From contig NC_092677.1 of assembly GCF_964355755.1 (NCBI RefSeq), forward strand, positions 7,321,001 to 7,385,000: a stretch of 64,000 bases of DNA, in the 5' to 3' direction. The DNA is from Antedon mediterranea. Its lineage: Eukaryota > Echinodermata > Crinoidea > Comatulida > Antedonidae. The notes below the pieces were generated by a model, which made no database searches, was not told the DNA's origin, and saw only the letters and a program-made list of their open reading frames with translations. This document shows, one piece after another, positions 22,824-32,955 of the stretch. Both the position numbers and the translations under genes were made by a program. Numbering within the stretch: the stretch's first letter is position 1; the number at the start of each line of letters is the position of its first letter.

Positions 22824-22895
22824 GGTTTAGCCCGGGCTCGAACCAGGTACCTTCTGCTTATTGAGCAAACGTGATAACCACTACGCCAAGAAGCC
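22824..22895 (-). pseudogene. tRNA-Val-derived pseudogene
   Basis: The minus strand keeps the A box region GTAGTGGTTATCACG, the B box GGTTCGAGCCC and a T9 terminator. The acceptor stem is mismatched at three positions, and the anticodon loop TCAATAA lacks the invariant T33. It lies 210 bp from the tRNA-Val copy, on the same strand. Confidence 0.6.
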
Positions 22896-23037
22896 GCATA
22901 GTATAAAGCTGGCAAGTGCTGCCTGGGTGGACGTCAGGAATAAAAGAAATATAACAAAGGGAGCCATATATGTATATATATGGCTCTGATAACAGTTTCA
23001 ATATATGGCTTTTATGGCTATTTTATTTGCTTTACTA

Positions 23038-23368
23038 AATGTGGGTGAGTGGCCGAGCGGTTAAGACAGTGGAACCGTAATCACGTAGCCATAACATCGG
23101 CAGGGGTTCGAGGCTCACTCACTCCATGGTTCTGGTGGTAGAACGAGTCTTCTCGGCCGGATAAGGACTATAAACCGTAGGTCCAGTGTACACAACTTGC
23201 TCGTGTGCACTTTTTAAAGAACCTAGTACATCTTTCGAGACGAGTAGGGGGTTACCCCGGTGTATTAGTACATCACAGCCACTGATCACCAACTGGGCCC
23301 TCTGGGAGACCAGTCTTTGACTGAAGAGGTTACCCAGTATAAATATATATTTCAATTCAATCAATGGC
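23038..23368 (+). mobile_element. tRNA-derived SINE (class II tRNA head)
   Basis: The head begins GTGGGTGAGTGGCCGAGCGG with A box TGGCCGAGCGG (23050-23060) and B box GGTTCGAGGC (23105-23114). The acceptor-like ends GTGGGTGAG and CTCACTCAC still nearly pair, and the head has the length of a Leu/Ser-type tRNA. The body contains CGGATAAGGACTATAAACCG, GTCCAGTGTACA, GTGCACTTTTTAAAGAACC and GTAGGGGGTTACCCCGG. These resemble a SINE central domain shared widely among animals (my recollection is the Nin-DC type; this needs a search). It ends in a short AT-rich tail. The 134-codon minus-strand frame across it is not a gene. Confidence 0.75.
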
Positions 23369-24011
23369 TTATTGAACAAAAAAAAAATAACCGCGCCCCG
23401 AACACGTAAGCCTACGTACTGAATACTAAAAATACATTTAGCGTTGCTTCTAACCGTAGGCCTACCCGTAGCTGAATTGCTATTAGTTTTCGTTAAAAAT
23501 GCAAAATTCGTTAAAAATAACAAAATCTTTATTGATATCTATACACATAAAATGGGAGTATCTATATAAACGTAGGAATTGAAATAATATCAGATCATGC
23601 AAATTTAGTTCGAGTTATGATAGTTAATATTTTTCTACTATCTATATATAGCCTAAATCACTGTTTTTAACAGTACCTGTACTTCAAGATAGTTGAGTAG
23701 GCTAAGCATACACAACCTTGAGTGTCATTATATGACGTCATTTCAAATACACGTTACAATAAAATTTGAAAATAAAAACTATATATTGTTGTACTGTGTA
23801 AAGTCGTCGTCTTGCCCCCGATGTTTTATGAATGTTTATATAAACCACATTTCAAATGGATAGCCCATAGCCTGATAAATCTTAATGCAGGCTATTTTAA
23901 GAAGTGCAACATAGGCCCTATACTGAAATATCTCACTCGTACGCTACACAGCGTGAGATATATTAATTTCAAATTAATAATTAGGCTTTAAAACCTAAAG
24001 CCTCCTATGTT

Positions 24012-27000
24012 TTATGCAGGATGATCATCATCTATGGATTCTGTATCTTCGTCGTTACAATTTGTCGCCCAGTCTTGTACTTCACCACTGCCAAAGATCA
24101 TAAAAGCAACTACCCCAAATATCTGCAAACCGGGAACTATACAGAAAATTATTCTCCACTGATAAATTGTATTCTAAGTGAAAACAAAAAATATACCACA
24201 TAGATATTAATGAAATGATGAATGAAGGTAATATCGAATGATAGAAATATGAATACAATGATAAATCGTCCTAACTTTCATAACCAATGATCAATGTTAA
24301 AACATCTGCCTCGTCATATTTCAAGGGAAAATAGTTCACGTTTTCTATTTCAATTTTCATTAGGCCTATATTATTCGATTTATAATTCAGCGACTTGGGG
24401 AGACCAGGGTGGTCAATCTAGGTGAACTTAATTACTGTAGCTGAGCCGGTTGACCCAATCCCAAAGTCAGTTTACACATAAAATACAGTTAAACTTTAAG
24501 TTAGGCGAATCAAAATGAATGTGAACTTTTTTAATGAAGGCTGATGGGCTTTAGGACTGCAGCATCTGTCAATGGTCTGGGAAGCTTGTCCGAGACACAG
24601 GGTAATCGGATCTGACGTGGCCTAAATATGCATCTTCTCTGAGTAGCGGTAACCAACTCCAAAGGAGGGGATCTTTATAAGTGGCAGCAGACGCCACAAA
24701 TAATGTATGGTTAATAAACAAAATGCACCGTAAAATATTTAAAACTGAAAAGACGTTTTTGTTATCTTACATGTGTGTGTGTAAAAAGACCAACCACGGC
24801 TGGAGCAATGAAACCAGTAGTCGTTGTAACGGCGTAAATTATACCAATTAATAAGCCGGCATGGTTTGGTGCTATGTCCATTGTATTTGAACCAATTGCT
24901 GGTGGACCAAGTCCATATACCCCAAACACTAATGTTGTTAAAACTACAGATAACATGACGTCATTAGCCACGTAACCAATTAAAACGAGTAAAATTGATG
25001 ACAATCCAAAACCTGGAAAAATATGAAAATAAATGTTAAAGGTATTGTCCCCGAAAAAATGAAGATTAAGCAAATCAGACTACTTTGAATAGTTTATTTT
25101 GTAGTTTTAATAAAATTAATCACTTCCGTAGGGAAAAATGTTTCAGCTTATAAAAAAACAAAATAAATGGTTAAGTTCAACCAAAAACTTCACAGGTTGG
25201 CGGTCAGTTTTACTATCTTCTGCTTTAAATTACAGTTTTTTTTCAGATAAATACTTTTATTATTTTTTTCAGGGGGACAATCTTTAATAAAATCATCATC
25301 AGTTACGCCTCGTCCTTGCATGATGCTACTAAAGTAGTTACCTAACCGAGCAATAAAATGTAATATTATAAACTTACCAACACAAATATATAACTTCCGA
25401 GTAGATAAAATGCTTATTCGTCCACTAGAAATTATTTTGTCCATAATAATTCCGCCAAATATTATAACAATTGAAAAAGCAACATTCGGACCAACAGTAA
25501 GTAGACCACTCTATATTAAAATCAGGTATTGGTAATTAGCTTCAATAATAGGCCTAATAGGTTAATTTCATTTTATTTTTACTGATTTTTTTTTTATTTC
25601 TTTTATTTCTGGGTGACCTATTCAATACAAAACTGTTCGCACAGAAAACAATTAAAACTCAGAAAACACTTATCTTTGTATTTTCTCATGTTCTAAGTGT
25701 AAAAAAATACATTTATAGGGCATATTTGTTCTTTTCTGATGTGTCGATAACAATTTAAAAAACTAACGGGAACATCCACCAATCATTAGCATTCCTAATC
25801 TTAGATCATGAAAGGCATTAATATAACAAACATTTGTTAGATAGTCCCCCTTATATTTATTTTATTTATTTTAGGCAAGCCAAGGTTTATGAGCACTGTA
25901 ATTTCCATTAATATTTTGGACAATAAATGAATCTGTATCTGTATCTGTATCTGAATAAACATATTTAGTTTCCCGCCTTCCGGAAGGGACAAGATCACTG
26001 GTAGATAGATAATCTTGAATTTATTTTGGGATAATTTCATATAAAACTTTCAATTCAACGGTTTCATCATAGACCTTATAATTACCATTTTTGTGTCAAA
26101 TCCCAAAATCGTTTGAAAAAACGTGGGAATATCGGAGTACAACAGGAAATATCCGTATTCATAGCCGAAATTGCAGAGACACAGTGACAAGACAGGCGCT
26201 GACGTAAATATTTTCTTCCAAGGTACTGGATAATTCTGCATAATTAATATTATTTCAATAAAAATGTAAGCTACCTCAAAATATCATGCAGATACCAGAG
26301 CAAGTTGAAATGCAACAGTATTCGACGTTACTGATTGTCTTAAAAGTAAGAAGGGCAATTCAAACAAGGCAATCTAACAAAAAGGCAATTTTAATGTCAG
26401 CAGTATAATCTGTATAGGCCTACTCCACGGCGCGCGGTGTCTGTTGAGAGGGGGGCGTGGAGCTGATCGTGCGCGCGGTGTCTGTTGAGGGGGGCGTGGA
26501 GCTGATCGTGCGCGCGGTGTCTGTTGAGGGGCGTGGAGCTGATCGTGTCGCAGCCACAGAAACGCTTTTGAACTCCGGAGCTCAGCATCCTGTTATTAGA
26601 TTGCCTTGATTTAAAATGTTAAAATTCAAATGATTTGTTTAAAATTACATCTGCGGATGACAAGTCCAGGTTTGTTATTTGTTGCAGAGGCACGGAAATC
26701 AATAAAAATAAGATTTTACATTCACTTCTTCTGGTTGCCATTGTAATATTAAATTTCTTTCATAGTCGGATATCCAAGGATGGTTAGCTGCTCTACTTGA
26801 TCCTATAAAATACCATGTAATGCACCACAATGCACCCAACATCCCTTTAAAAACACAATATTGCAGTTTATTTAAGTTGACTTCATTTACATTAAAAAAC
26901 ATATATACAATAGTCCTATGTTTTAATTTCATACGCATTCAAGAGCGAGCAACTCGCCAATTACATGATGGATAAAAGTATTCTAAAATGTATCGTGCGT

Positions 27001-28859
27001 ATACAGTCTTATTTGAGGCTTAGGGAGTGGAGTTGAATGAGTCGTGAGTTACACCAGGTCCCGGGATTGAATCCTGGACCTTGGGATTGAATCCTGGACC
27101 TTAGGATTGGAAGGCAAGCATGTTAACCACCAAGCCAGTACAGCTCCACTCAATGTTTTCTCTTGTTTTCATTCTTACAATAAATTGAACTTGACAAAAA
27201 AGTACAAATCATTTTCTTACCGTATACATAAAATGTTGATGGCCATCCTCCGAAAACCGACGATTCCCCAAGCCATGTAGACACGTAACCAGTTAAAACT
27301 GCTCCAATACTCAGCCCTTAAAAAATGAATAAAAATGCAATCGTAATTTTGTATATATTTTGGTAATCGTCAACTGTTTTATGATAATATTGTCTCCTGA
27401 TATTAATGTTGAGTATGCCATTTAGTATATTATTCACTTAACTGATTTTCTAAGCAAGTAAAAAACTTGGGCCTACCATTATTAATTTATCATCTTATTT
27501 ATAACATACTGTAATTGAAACATATACCTGATGTTGTAATTGATATAAATGTACTACGTTCATTTAACTGTGACCAATTCACAATGATTCCAAATATTGA
27601 CGGATACACAATTCCCTGAAAACAAAATGAATTATTAGAATGAAAATTATTTATATTCATCGTTTTACCCAACAGTATGGTAATATTTGATAACGTTACT
27701 GTAATACTTCCCCTTGCAACAGAATGACACACCATCGCTTGACTAAATGTAACCATTTGATTATAAAGAAATTGTATTAGTAATGCGAGGGAGGGGAACT
27801 TTTAAGGAGAAACTGTTTGTAATTACCTGACCAATACCATCAATTATTCTATTTATCATCAAAAATACAAGATTTAATCTTGCCGTAAGCTGTGTCAATA
27901 GCATCATTAGAGACGATAAGCTTACGCCAGCTAATAAAACTCTGAATCCTCCATATCGTCCAACCAACCATCCTCCGAATATAGGCGATGCAGCAAACCC
28001 ATAATAAAATACACCTAAAATGAGTTGCTGAGTTTCAATGTTCCAGTCAAATATTTCAGCCTGTAAAATAAACAAAAGCCAATGTATCAAAAATGAAATT
28101 AATTCTTGTTTGATTCTGAAGTAGGCCTATCTAACATAGATAAATAAAAAAAATTGAATGAAGTGAATTGAGTTAGGGTACTTATAGAGATGATGGCTGG
28201 CTATATATGAACTCGATACGTCGAATTATAAGACTCCTTCTTTAAACTTTTAACGGTTTTACTAACTCTCAAAATGTATATTGGTTTATTTGACTGTGTG
28301 CAGTGTTAAGTGAATAATACAACCTACTTTATTTTCAGGCTGAAGTATTGTCTGGTCTGTTTGGCGTACCATAGATAGAATTATTATGTTCCAATTCATT
28401 CTCATAACTGAGTTTAAAACGTTCGTCATAAAACACATAAATATAATAACATAGCGTATTGGAAGTCGAGGTGGTGAATCTGTTGAAATTAGACAGTAAA
28501 AATTATTTTTACTAATTGGACTAATCCATATACCGTATGATAGGACTTCAGAATTCCAATGCCATACCATACTAAATCTGCTTACAAACAAAATATTGAA
28601 TAGAAAACGTACATTACGAGGTTTTACTAGCAATCTGGTTTTACGAGGATTCAACTTAGAAAATCTATTATTTTTATTCGCATTGCAATCTGTGGAGCAA
28701 TGCATTGAGTTATGGTTGGTCAAACCCATCTCAGGGCCTAGTTATATTAAAGTACTTTCTCATAATGTTTTATAACAAAAAAGTTAATAAAAACATGCTA
28801 TTCTTACCATTTTTTCGTAACATTGGTTCATTTTCTCCATTTCTGTTATCACTCACCAT
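24012..28859 (-). CDS. SLC17 family anion transporter, sialin-like
   Basis: Ten exons join in frame: 28808-28859, 28328-28479, 27827-28060, 27528-27615, 27221-27316, 26720-26844, 26086-26235, 25378-25510, 24771-25012 and 24012-24173. They total 1434 nt and 477 residues (human sialin 495). It is a 12-helix major facilitator protein. TM1 ends VMRMNWNIIILSMV, matching the conserved arginine-asparagine of the family. Then follow FDWNIETQQLILGVFYYGF; the loop FGGWLVGRYGG; NRIIDGIGQGIVYPS; W..LNERS; the cytoplasmic loop YERNLIL; NYPVPWKKIFTSAPV; GFGLSSILLVLIGYV; MDIAPNHAGLLIGI; and the C-terminal FGSGEVQDWA. The family moves organic anions such as sialate, glutamate or urate, or phosphate, with H+ or Na+. 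The closest member I recognise is SLC17A5, but invertebrates have many paralogues, so no symbol is assigned. The C-terminal tail is acidic. Confidence 0.92.
25043..25281. mobile_element. MITE-like element, TATTGTCCCC inverted ends (copy 2)
   Basis: 239 bp between SLC17 exons 8 and 9. The left end is TATTGTCCCC and the right end GGGGGACAAT, and its interior is related to the copy at 478-762. Confidence 0.7.
26365..26608. mobile_element. TIR element carrying a GC-rich tandem array (SLC17 intron)
   Basis: Perfect 13-bp inverted ends, CAAGGCAATCTAA at 26365-26377 and TTAGATTGCCTTG at 26596-26608, enclose 244 bp. Inside, a strikingly GC-rich unit (CGCGCGGTGTCTGTTGAG... GAGCTGATCGTG) is repeated three times as 41, 39 and 37 bp (26431-26471, 26472-26510, 26511-26547). 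Flanks ATTCAAA and ATTTAAA may be a worn target duplication. A solitary related end is at about 41304-41353. Confidence 0.65.
27048..27147 (-). repeat. tRNA-like sequence with duplicated B box
   Basis: The minus strand starts GGAGCTGTACTGGCTTGGTGG (A box TGGCTTGGTGG) and continues CTTGCCTTCCAATCC (Gly-TCC-like anticodon region). It then has two adjacent copies of the B box GGATTCAATCC, because a 20-bp segment is duplicated (27064-27083 and 27084-27103). Probably the head of a tRNA-derived SINE, in an SLC17 intron. Confidence 0.5.
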
Positions 28860-31061
28860 TTAGACAAATTGCTTTCTACTCTTCGCAATCTATTAAATCT
28901 ATTGAAAATAAGAATAACAAAACAAAACTAAATGCATAAAAAATGTGTACTGCTCTTGTCGTTGTTCAACGTAGTATTCTGCTCTGATAGGCTACACAAA
29001 AGTTAGCCTGTTCTATATAATATGAAATCCGATCCATTAAGATTTCTTACTTACTCAAGAACCAAATGAAGCATTTAGCGATACTAAACTGTGTTTACTG
29101 ACACGAATTTTTGTTTTGGTCAATAACAAAGACAAGTTTGAGCACCTGCTAATTTACATATATGTCAACGGTTTATCATGGCGTTTCTCAGAACGTCTGG
29201 CTGGGAGATATGGGCAGCTAATAGTGCAAATATTGGTAGGCCCACCAAAGAAATGCCACGATAGGAAATGTATAGAATATGTTAAAATGAGACATATATC
29301 GAGCCGTTATCACTGTGATTATATCAGACCATATCCTTACATTTATTCAATGTCATGCTCAACAGACATTGTATATACCCATTTTTCATTAATATTATTA
29401 ATAATTTATCAACAAACTGTGTGGCTAAGTGGTTTAATATGACATTTTAAAATTTTTATTTTAATTACAGTTACGATTCTTCACTCTTTTGAAAAACTGC
29501 TAGTATATTTCAACTTACATGGGCCTCATACTGTCCCTGAATATAATATTCTGAGGCATATCATTTAGTAACTGTGTGTGCAAAATTATGGAGAGAAACA
29601 ATATGTTCTCATCGACCAAAATGTAATGTAGGCCTATATCCCTCTGGACAGGTCCGAGTGGATAAGAAACTTATATGATGGGTATACGTCGGTAGAGAAG
29701 GTGGCTGGCTTTGCCACGGAGGATCTGGTTCAAAATGCAGTATACTGGTAATAATATACGAAAGCACTGTTCTTTATTTACATTAAACATTCGTGATATA
29801 AAAACTATATACAAACAATCATAACTTACCTTTATGACGTCAGAAGAAGATAGGTTTCTTAGATAGTTTTTAAGACATTTATGTTGAAGAATCCAATAAT
29901 AATAAATGAAAACTGAATCACACTGTTAAACGTCACGTAGAAGAGGATTAGCATGCAAGCTTATAGAACTTTTATTATACAAGAAGAAAAAGTTGAATTA
30001 GCAGTGACCTTAATTCACATTCTTTTGAATGGGATTAGTGTATACTTTGGTTGCTTGGATTAGTGTACTGCTGCTGCTTTATTGGCTGATACTGTCAGTG
30101 CCGACTTAATGATCGGATTGCATATCAATTGTGCGTTAATAAAAGTGAGATTTCTTTGTGAAATGGTTTAGTACCTGATTATTTTTATTATTCAAACTCA
30201 CAGAGTAGACTTTGCTGATATAATGACAATTGCTAGTGGATACGACTGTATTTAAATTATTAGGTATTACTATTATTATAGTATAGTATATGTAGTTATA
30301 GTAAAGTTTTATAAATTCGTCGGGGGTTGGTGTGTGACGTGAAACTACACAATAATCAATAATTGAGTAGAATGACGATGGTTCCTTTCATGTACTATGC
30401 AATTATTTTGTAATTTGTAGAAAAGGGGTTTGGAATGAGTGAGGTGTTTTGTAATTTAAAAAGTTTGTCAAGTCTTTTTGTTTCTGTGCTAGTCCATTGA
30501 CAAAGTGTTTGGTGTTTACAATGTGTGACAGCCCAAGCAATGTTGCAATAATTAAGATGTGGCAGGATAAGGGTATTATAAAGGGAAAGTAAAATGTTTT
30601 GTGTTCCGTTTGTCGCTAATTGTCACTCAAAGGAATTGAGTATGATCAACTTGTTTAATTAAAACATCGTCTAGGAAGATTTCGATGGGGTTTTCTTAGA
30701 TTTGTTCCTATAAGGTTAGTTTTATCAATATTTAATGAGGGCTTGTTAGTTTTGAACCAGTTTGAGACGTGGTGAATTTCGGAATTAAAAGTTGAAATTA
30801 ATTTATCAAGTTGTTCGGGATGAGAGAAGAAAATATTGAAATCGTCGCCAAAAAACATTGTTTTTCATAATAAAAAAACAATTTCGTTATTCCACACCAG
30901 AAATAATACAAGATAATATTGTTAACAATCGAAATTATTATAGTAGCGAAGTAGTTTGAATGTTATAATATACCGTAAATAAAAAATAGTTTGGAAGATT
31001 CAATCAAATCAAAATTATTTAATATTTAATTTTGCTATACCTAACCAAAACAAAAATAGTT
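28860..31061. other. Spacer between SLC17 and the tRNA-Ala array
   Basis: No intact gene. It holds a LINE relic (30425-30860) and, near 29645-29745, a weak tRNA-like stretch (GTCCGAGTGGATAAGAA, GGTTCAAAATGC) too worn to call. The SLC17 promoter should lie near 28.9-29.1 kb; no specific motif stands out. Confidence 0.4.
30425..30860 (-). pseudogene. Decayed LINE reverse-transcriptase fragment
   Basis: The minus strand reads MFFGDDFNIFFSHPEQLDKL, then VSNWFKTNKPSLNIDKTN. This matches the catalytic F.DD box and the WF..NKLSLN..KT block of non-LTR retrotransposon reverse transcriptases. After a frame break it continues LYNTLILPHLNYCNIAWA and KRLDKLFKLQNT-like pieces, again in family order. Stops and frameshifts interrupt it. 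Orientation is opposite to PRMT5. Confidence 0.7.
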
Positions 31062-31134
31062 TGGAAGACCCGGGCATTGATCCCGGTACCTCTCACATGC
31101 TAAGCGAGCGCTCTACCATTTGAGCTAGTCCCCC
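31062..31134 (-). tRNA. tRNA-Ala (anticodon AGC), copy 1
   Basis: 73-nt minus-strand tRNA: acceptor GGGGGAC/GTCTTCC, D arm GCTCAAATGGTAGAGC, anticodon arm CTCGCTTAGCATGTGAG with loop TTAGCAT (anticodon AGC), and T arm CCGGGATCAATGCCCGG. A T-run terminator follows. Very close to vertebrate tRNA-Ala-AGC. Confidence 0.95.
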
Positions 31135-31323
31135 AATCGCCAGATTTAATTCCATGTGACTTGATGAATGAATATAGTGATAGGCCTATATTGTATGGAA
31201 TGAGTTGATAATGAAAAACAATTTCGGCTACGTCTTTCCGTCTAGGAATATACATGGTAATATTCAATCAAATCAAAAATATTTAATATTTAATTTTGCT
31301 ATACCTAACAAAAAAAAAAAGTT

Positions 31324-31396
31324 TGGAAGACCCGGGCATTGATCCCGGTACCTCTCACATGCTAAGCGAGCGCTCTACCATTTGAGCTAGTCCCCC
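31324..31396 (-). tRNA. tRNA-Ala (anticodon AGC), copy 2
   Basis: Identical to copy 1 over the 73 nt. A long T run (from TTTTTTTTTTT on the minus strand) terminates it. Confidence 0.95.
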
Positions 31397-31595
31397 AATC
31401 GCCAGATTTAATTCCATGTGACTTGATGAATGAATAGTGATAGGCCTATATTGTATGGAGTGAGTTGAAAATGAAAACAATTTCGGCTACGTCTTTCCGT
31501 CTTTCCACATTAGGAATATACATGGTAATATTCAATCAAATCAAAATTATTTAATATTTAATTTTGCTATACCTAACCAAAAAAAAAAAATAGTT

Positions 31596-31668
31596 TGGAA
31601 GACCCGGGCATTGATCCCGGTACCTCTCACATGCTAAGCGAGCGCTCTACCATTTGAGCTAGTCCCCC
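31596..31668 (-). tRNA. tRNA-Ala (anticodon AGC), copy 3
   Basis: Identical to copy 1; terminator T run follows. Confidence 0.95.
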
Positions 31669-31864
31669 AATCGCCAGATTTAATTCCATGTGACTTGATG
31701 AATGAATAGTGATAGGCCTATATTGTATGGAATGAGTTGATAATGAAAAACAATTTCGGCTACGTCTTTCCGTCTTTCCACATTAGGAATATACATGGTA
31801 ATATTCAATCAAATCAAAATTATTTAATATTTAATTTTGCTATACCTAACAAAAAAAAATAGTT

Positions 31865-31937
31865 TGGAAGACCCGGGCATTGATCCCGGTACCTCTCACA
31901 TGCTAAGCGAGCGCTCTACCATTTGAGCTAGTCCCCC
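31865..31937 (-). tRNA. tRNA-Ala (anticodon AGC), copy 4
   Basis: Identical to copy 1; terminator T run follows. Confidence 0.95.
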
Positions 31938-32134
31938 AATCGCCAGATTTAATTCCATGTGACTTGATGAACTAATAGTAATAGGCCTATATTGTATGGA
32001 GTGAGTTGATAATGAAAAACAATTTCGGCTACGTCTTTCCGTTCTTTCCACATTAGGAATATACATGGTAAAAATCAATAAAATCAAAATTATTTAATAT
32101 TTAATTTTACTATACCTAAAAAAAAAAAATAGTT

Positions 32135-32207
32135 TGGAAGACCCGGGCATTGATCCCGGTACCTCTCACATGCTAAGCGAGCGCTCTACCATTTGAGCTA
32201 GTCCCCC
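32135..32207 (-). tRNA. tRNA-Ala (anticodon AGC), copy 5
   Basis: Identical to copy 1. The flanking 5' side (CAGTCCAAAGATATAATACC) has begun to diverge from the earlier spacers. Confidence 0.95.
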
Positions 32208-32389
32208 AGTCCAAAGATATAATACCATGTGATTTGATGAACTGACATATTGTATGTAATGAGTTGATAATGGAAAACAATTTTGGCTACGTCTTTCCGC
32301 CTTTCCCTAATACACGGTAATATTTAAAAAAATAAAAATTATTTAAATTTGAATGTTAGAATATATTAATATACCTAACAAAAATATTT

Positions 32390-32482
32390 TGGAAGACCCG
32401 GGCATTGACCACGGTAGCTCTCTTTACTCCATGCTCTCACATGCTAAGTGAGTGCTCTACCACTTGACATCATAGCATCCCC
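32390..32482 (-). pseudogene. tRNA-Ala pseudogene (broken copy 6)
   Basis: The 3' acceptor strand and T arm are recognisable, but the T arm has substitutions. About 17 bp are inserted before the anticodon arm (CTCTTTACTCCATG region). The anticodon arm carries changes, and the 5' D arm and acceptor are scrambled (CACTTGACATCATAGCATCCCC). Confidence 0.8.
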
Positions 32483-32687
32483 AGTCGAATAACAAGTGTA
32501 AACGTGGAATGACAAAATGAACTGGGATTTTGTATAGAGTGGATTCATGAAAGGATGAAAAACAATTTTCGTCGTACACACAGAAGAAAATTATTTAAAA
32601 AAAATCAGAACTGAATTTACAGTAATACTAATTAAAAAAAAATTTTAATTTAAATTTGAATGCTATAATATACGGTAAAACAATTAT

Positions 32688-32760
32688 TGGAAGACCCGGG
32701 CATTGATCCCGGTACCTCTCACATGCTAAGCGAGCGCTCTACCATTTGAGCTAGTCCCCC
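32688..32760 (-). tRNA. tRNA-Ala (anticodon AGC), copy 7
   Basis: Mature part identical to copies 1-5 although its spacers are the most diverged; TTTT terminator after ATAATTG on the minus strand. The nearest unit to PRMT5. Confidence 0.93.
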
Positions 32761-32955
32761 AGTTGGTGTCTGCTTGAATTCGTATAGTGATAATTTTACA
32801 GTACGTAAAGGAACAAATTGAGGGGATGTTTATGTATTATGACCGTTTTGGGCCGCAAATGTTTAAGTTTTGCAAAGCACTCATTCATTTTTCAAGTTTT
32901 CGAGAGAGAGCATGTGTGAAAAGATCAAACGACGGCCGGTGTTTTTTCGTTGAAC

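Larger units (their letters stand above)
31062..32760 (-). repeat. Tandem tRNA-Ala(AGC) array, seven units of about 270 bp
   Basis: tRNA 3' ends fall at 31062, 31324, 31596, 31865, 32135, about 32390 and 32688, a step of 255-298 bp. The spacers are homologous too: each of the first units carries CAATCGCCAGATTTAATTCC, TGTATGGA(A/G)TGAGTTGA and GGCTACGTCTTTCCGTC, so whole units were duplicated. The last two units are the most divergent in their spacers. The array ends 195 bp before the PRMT5 start codon, on the opposite strand. Confidence 0.93.

Noticed and set aside
23119-23523. 134-codon minus-strand open frame
   Set aside because: It runs antisense through the SINE and has no domain.
29116-29442. 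108-codon plus-strand open frame
   Set aside because: It begins at a non-ATG codon, has no family resemblance and shows no supporting promoter or splice signals.
29645-29745. Weak tRNA-like A and B boxes
   Set aside because: Too degenerate to fold, no terminator, and no second copy to support a SINE call.
31062-32760. Regular direct repeats with unique-looking spacers, superficially CRISPR-like
   Set aside because: The repeated unit is a tRNA gene and the spacers are homologous to each other; the setting is eukaryotic.
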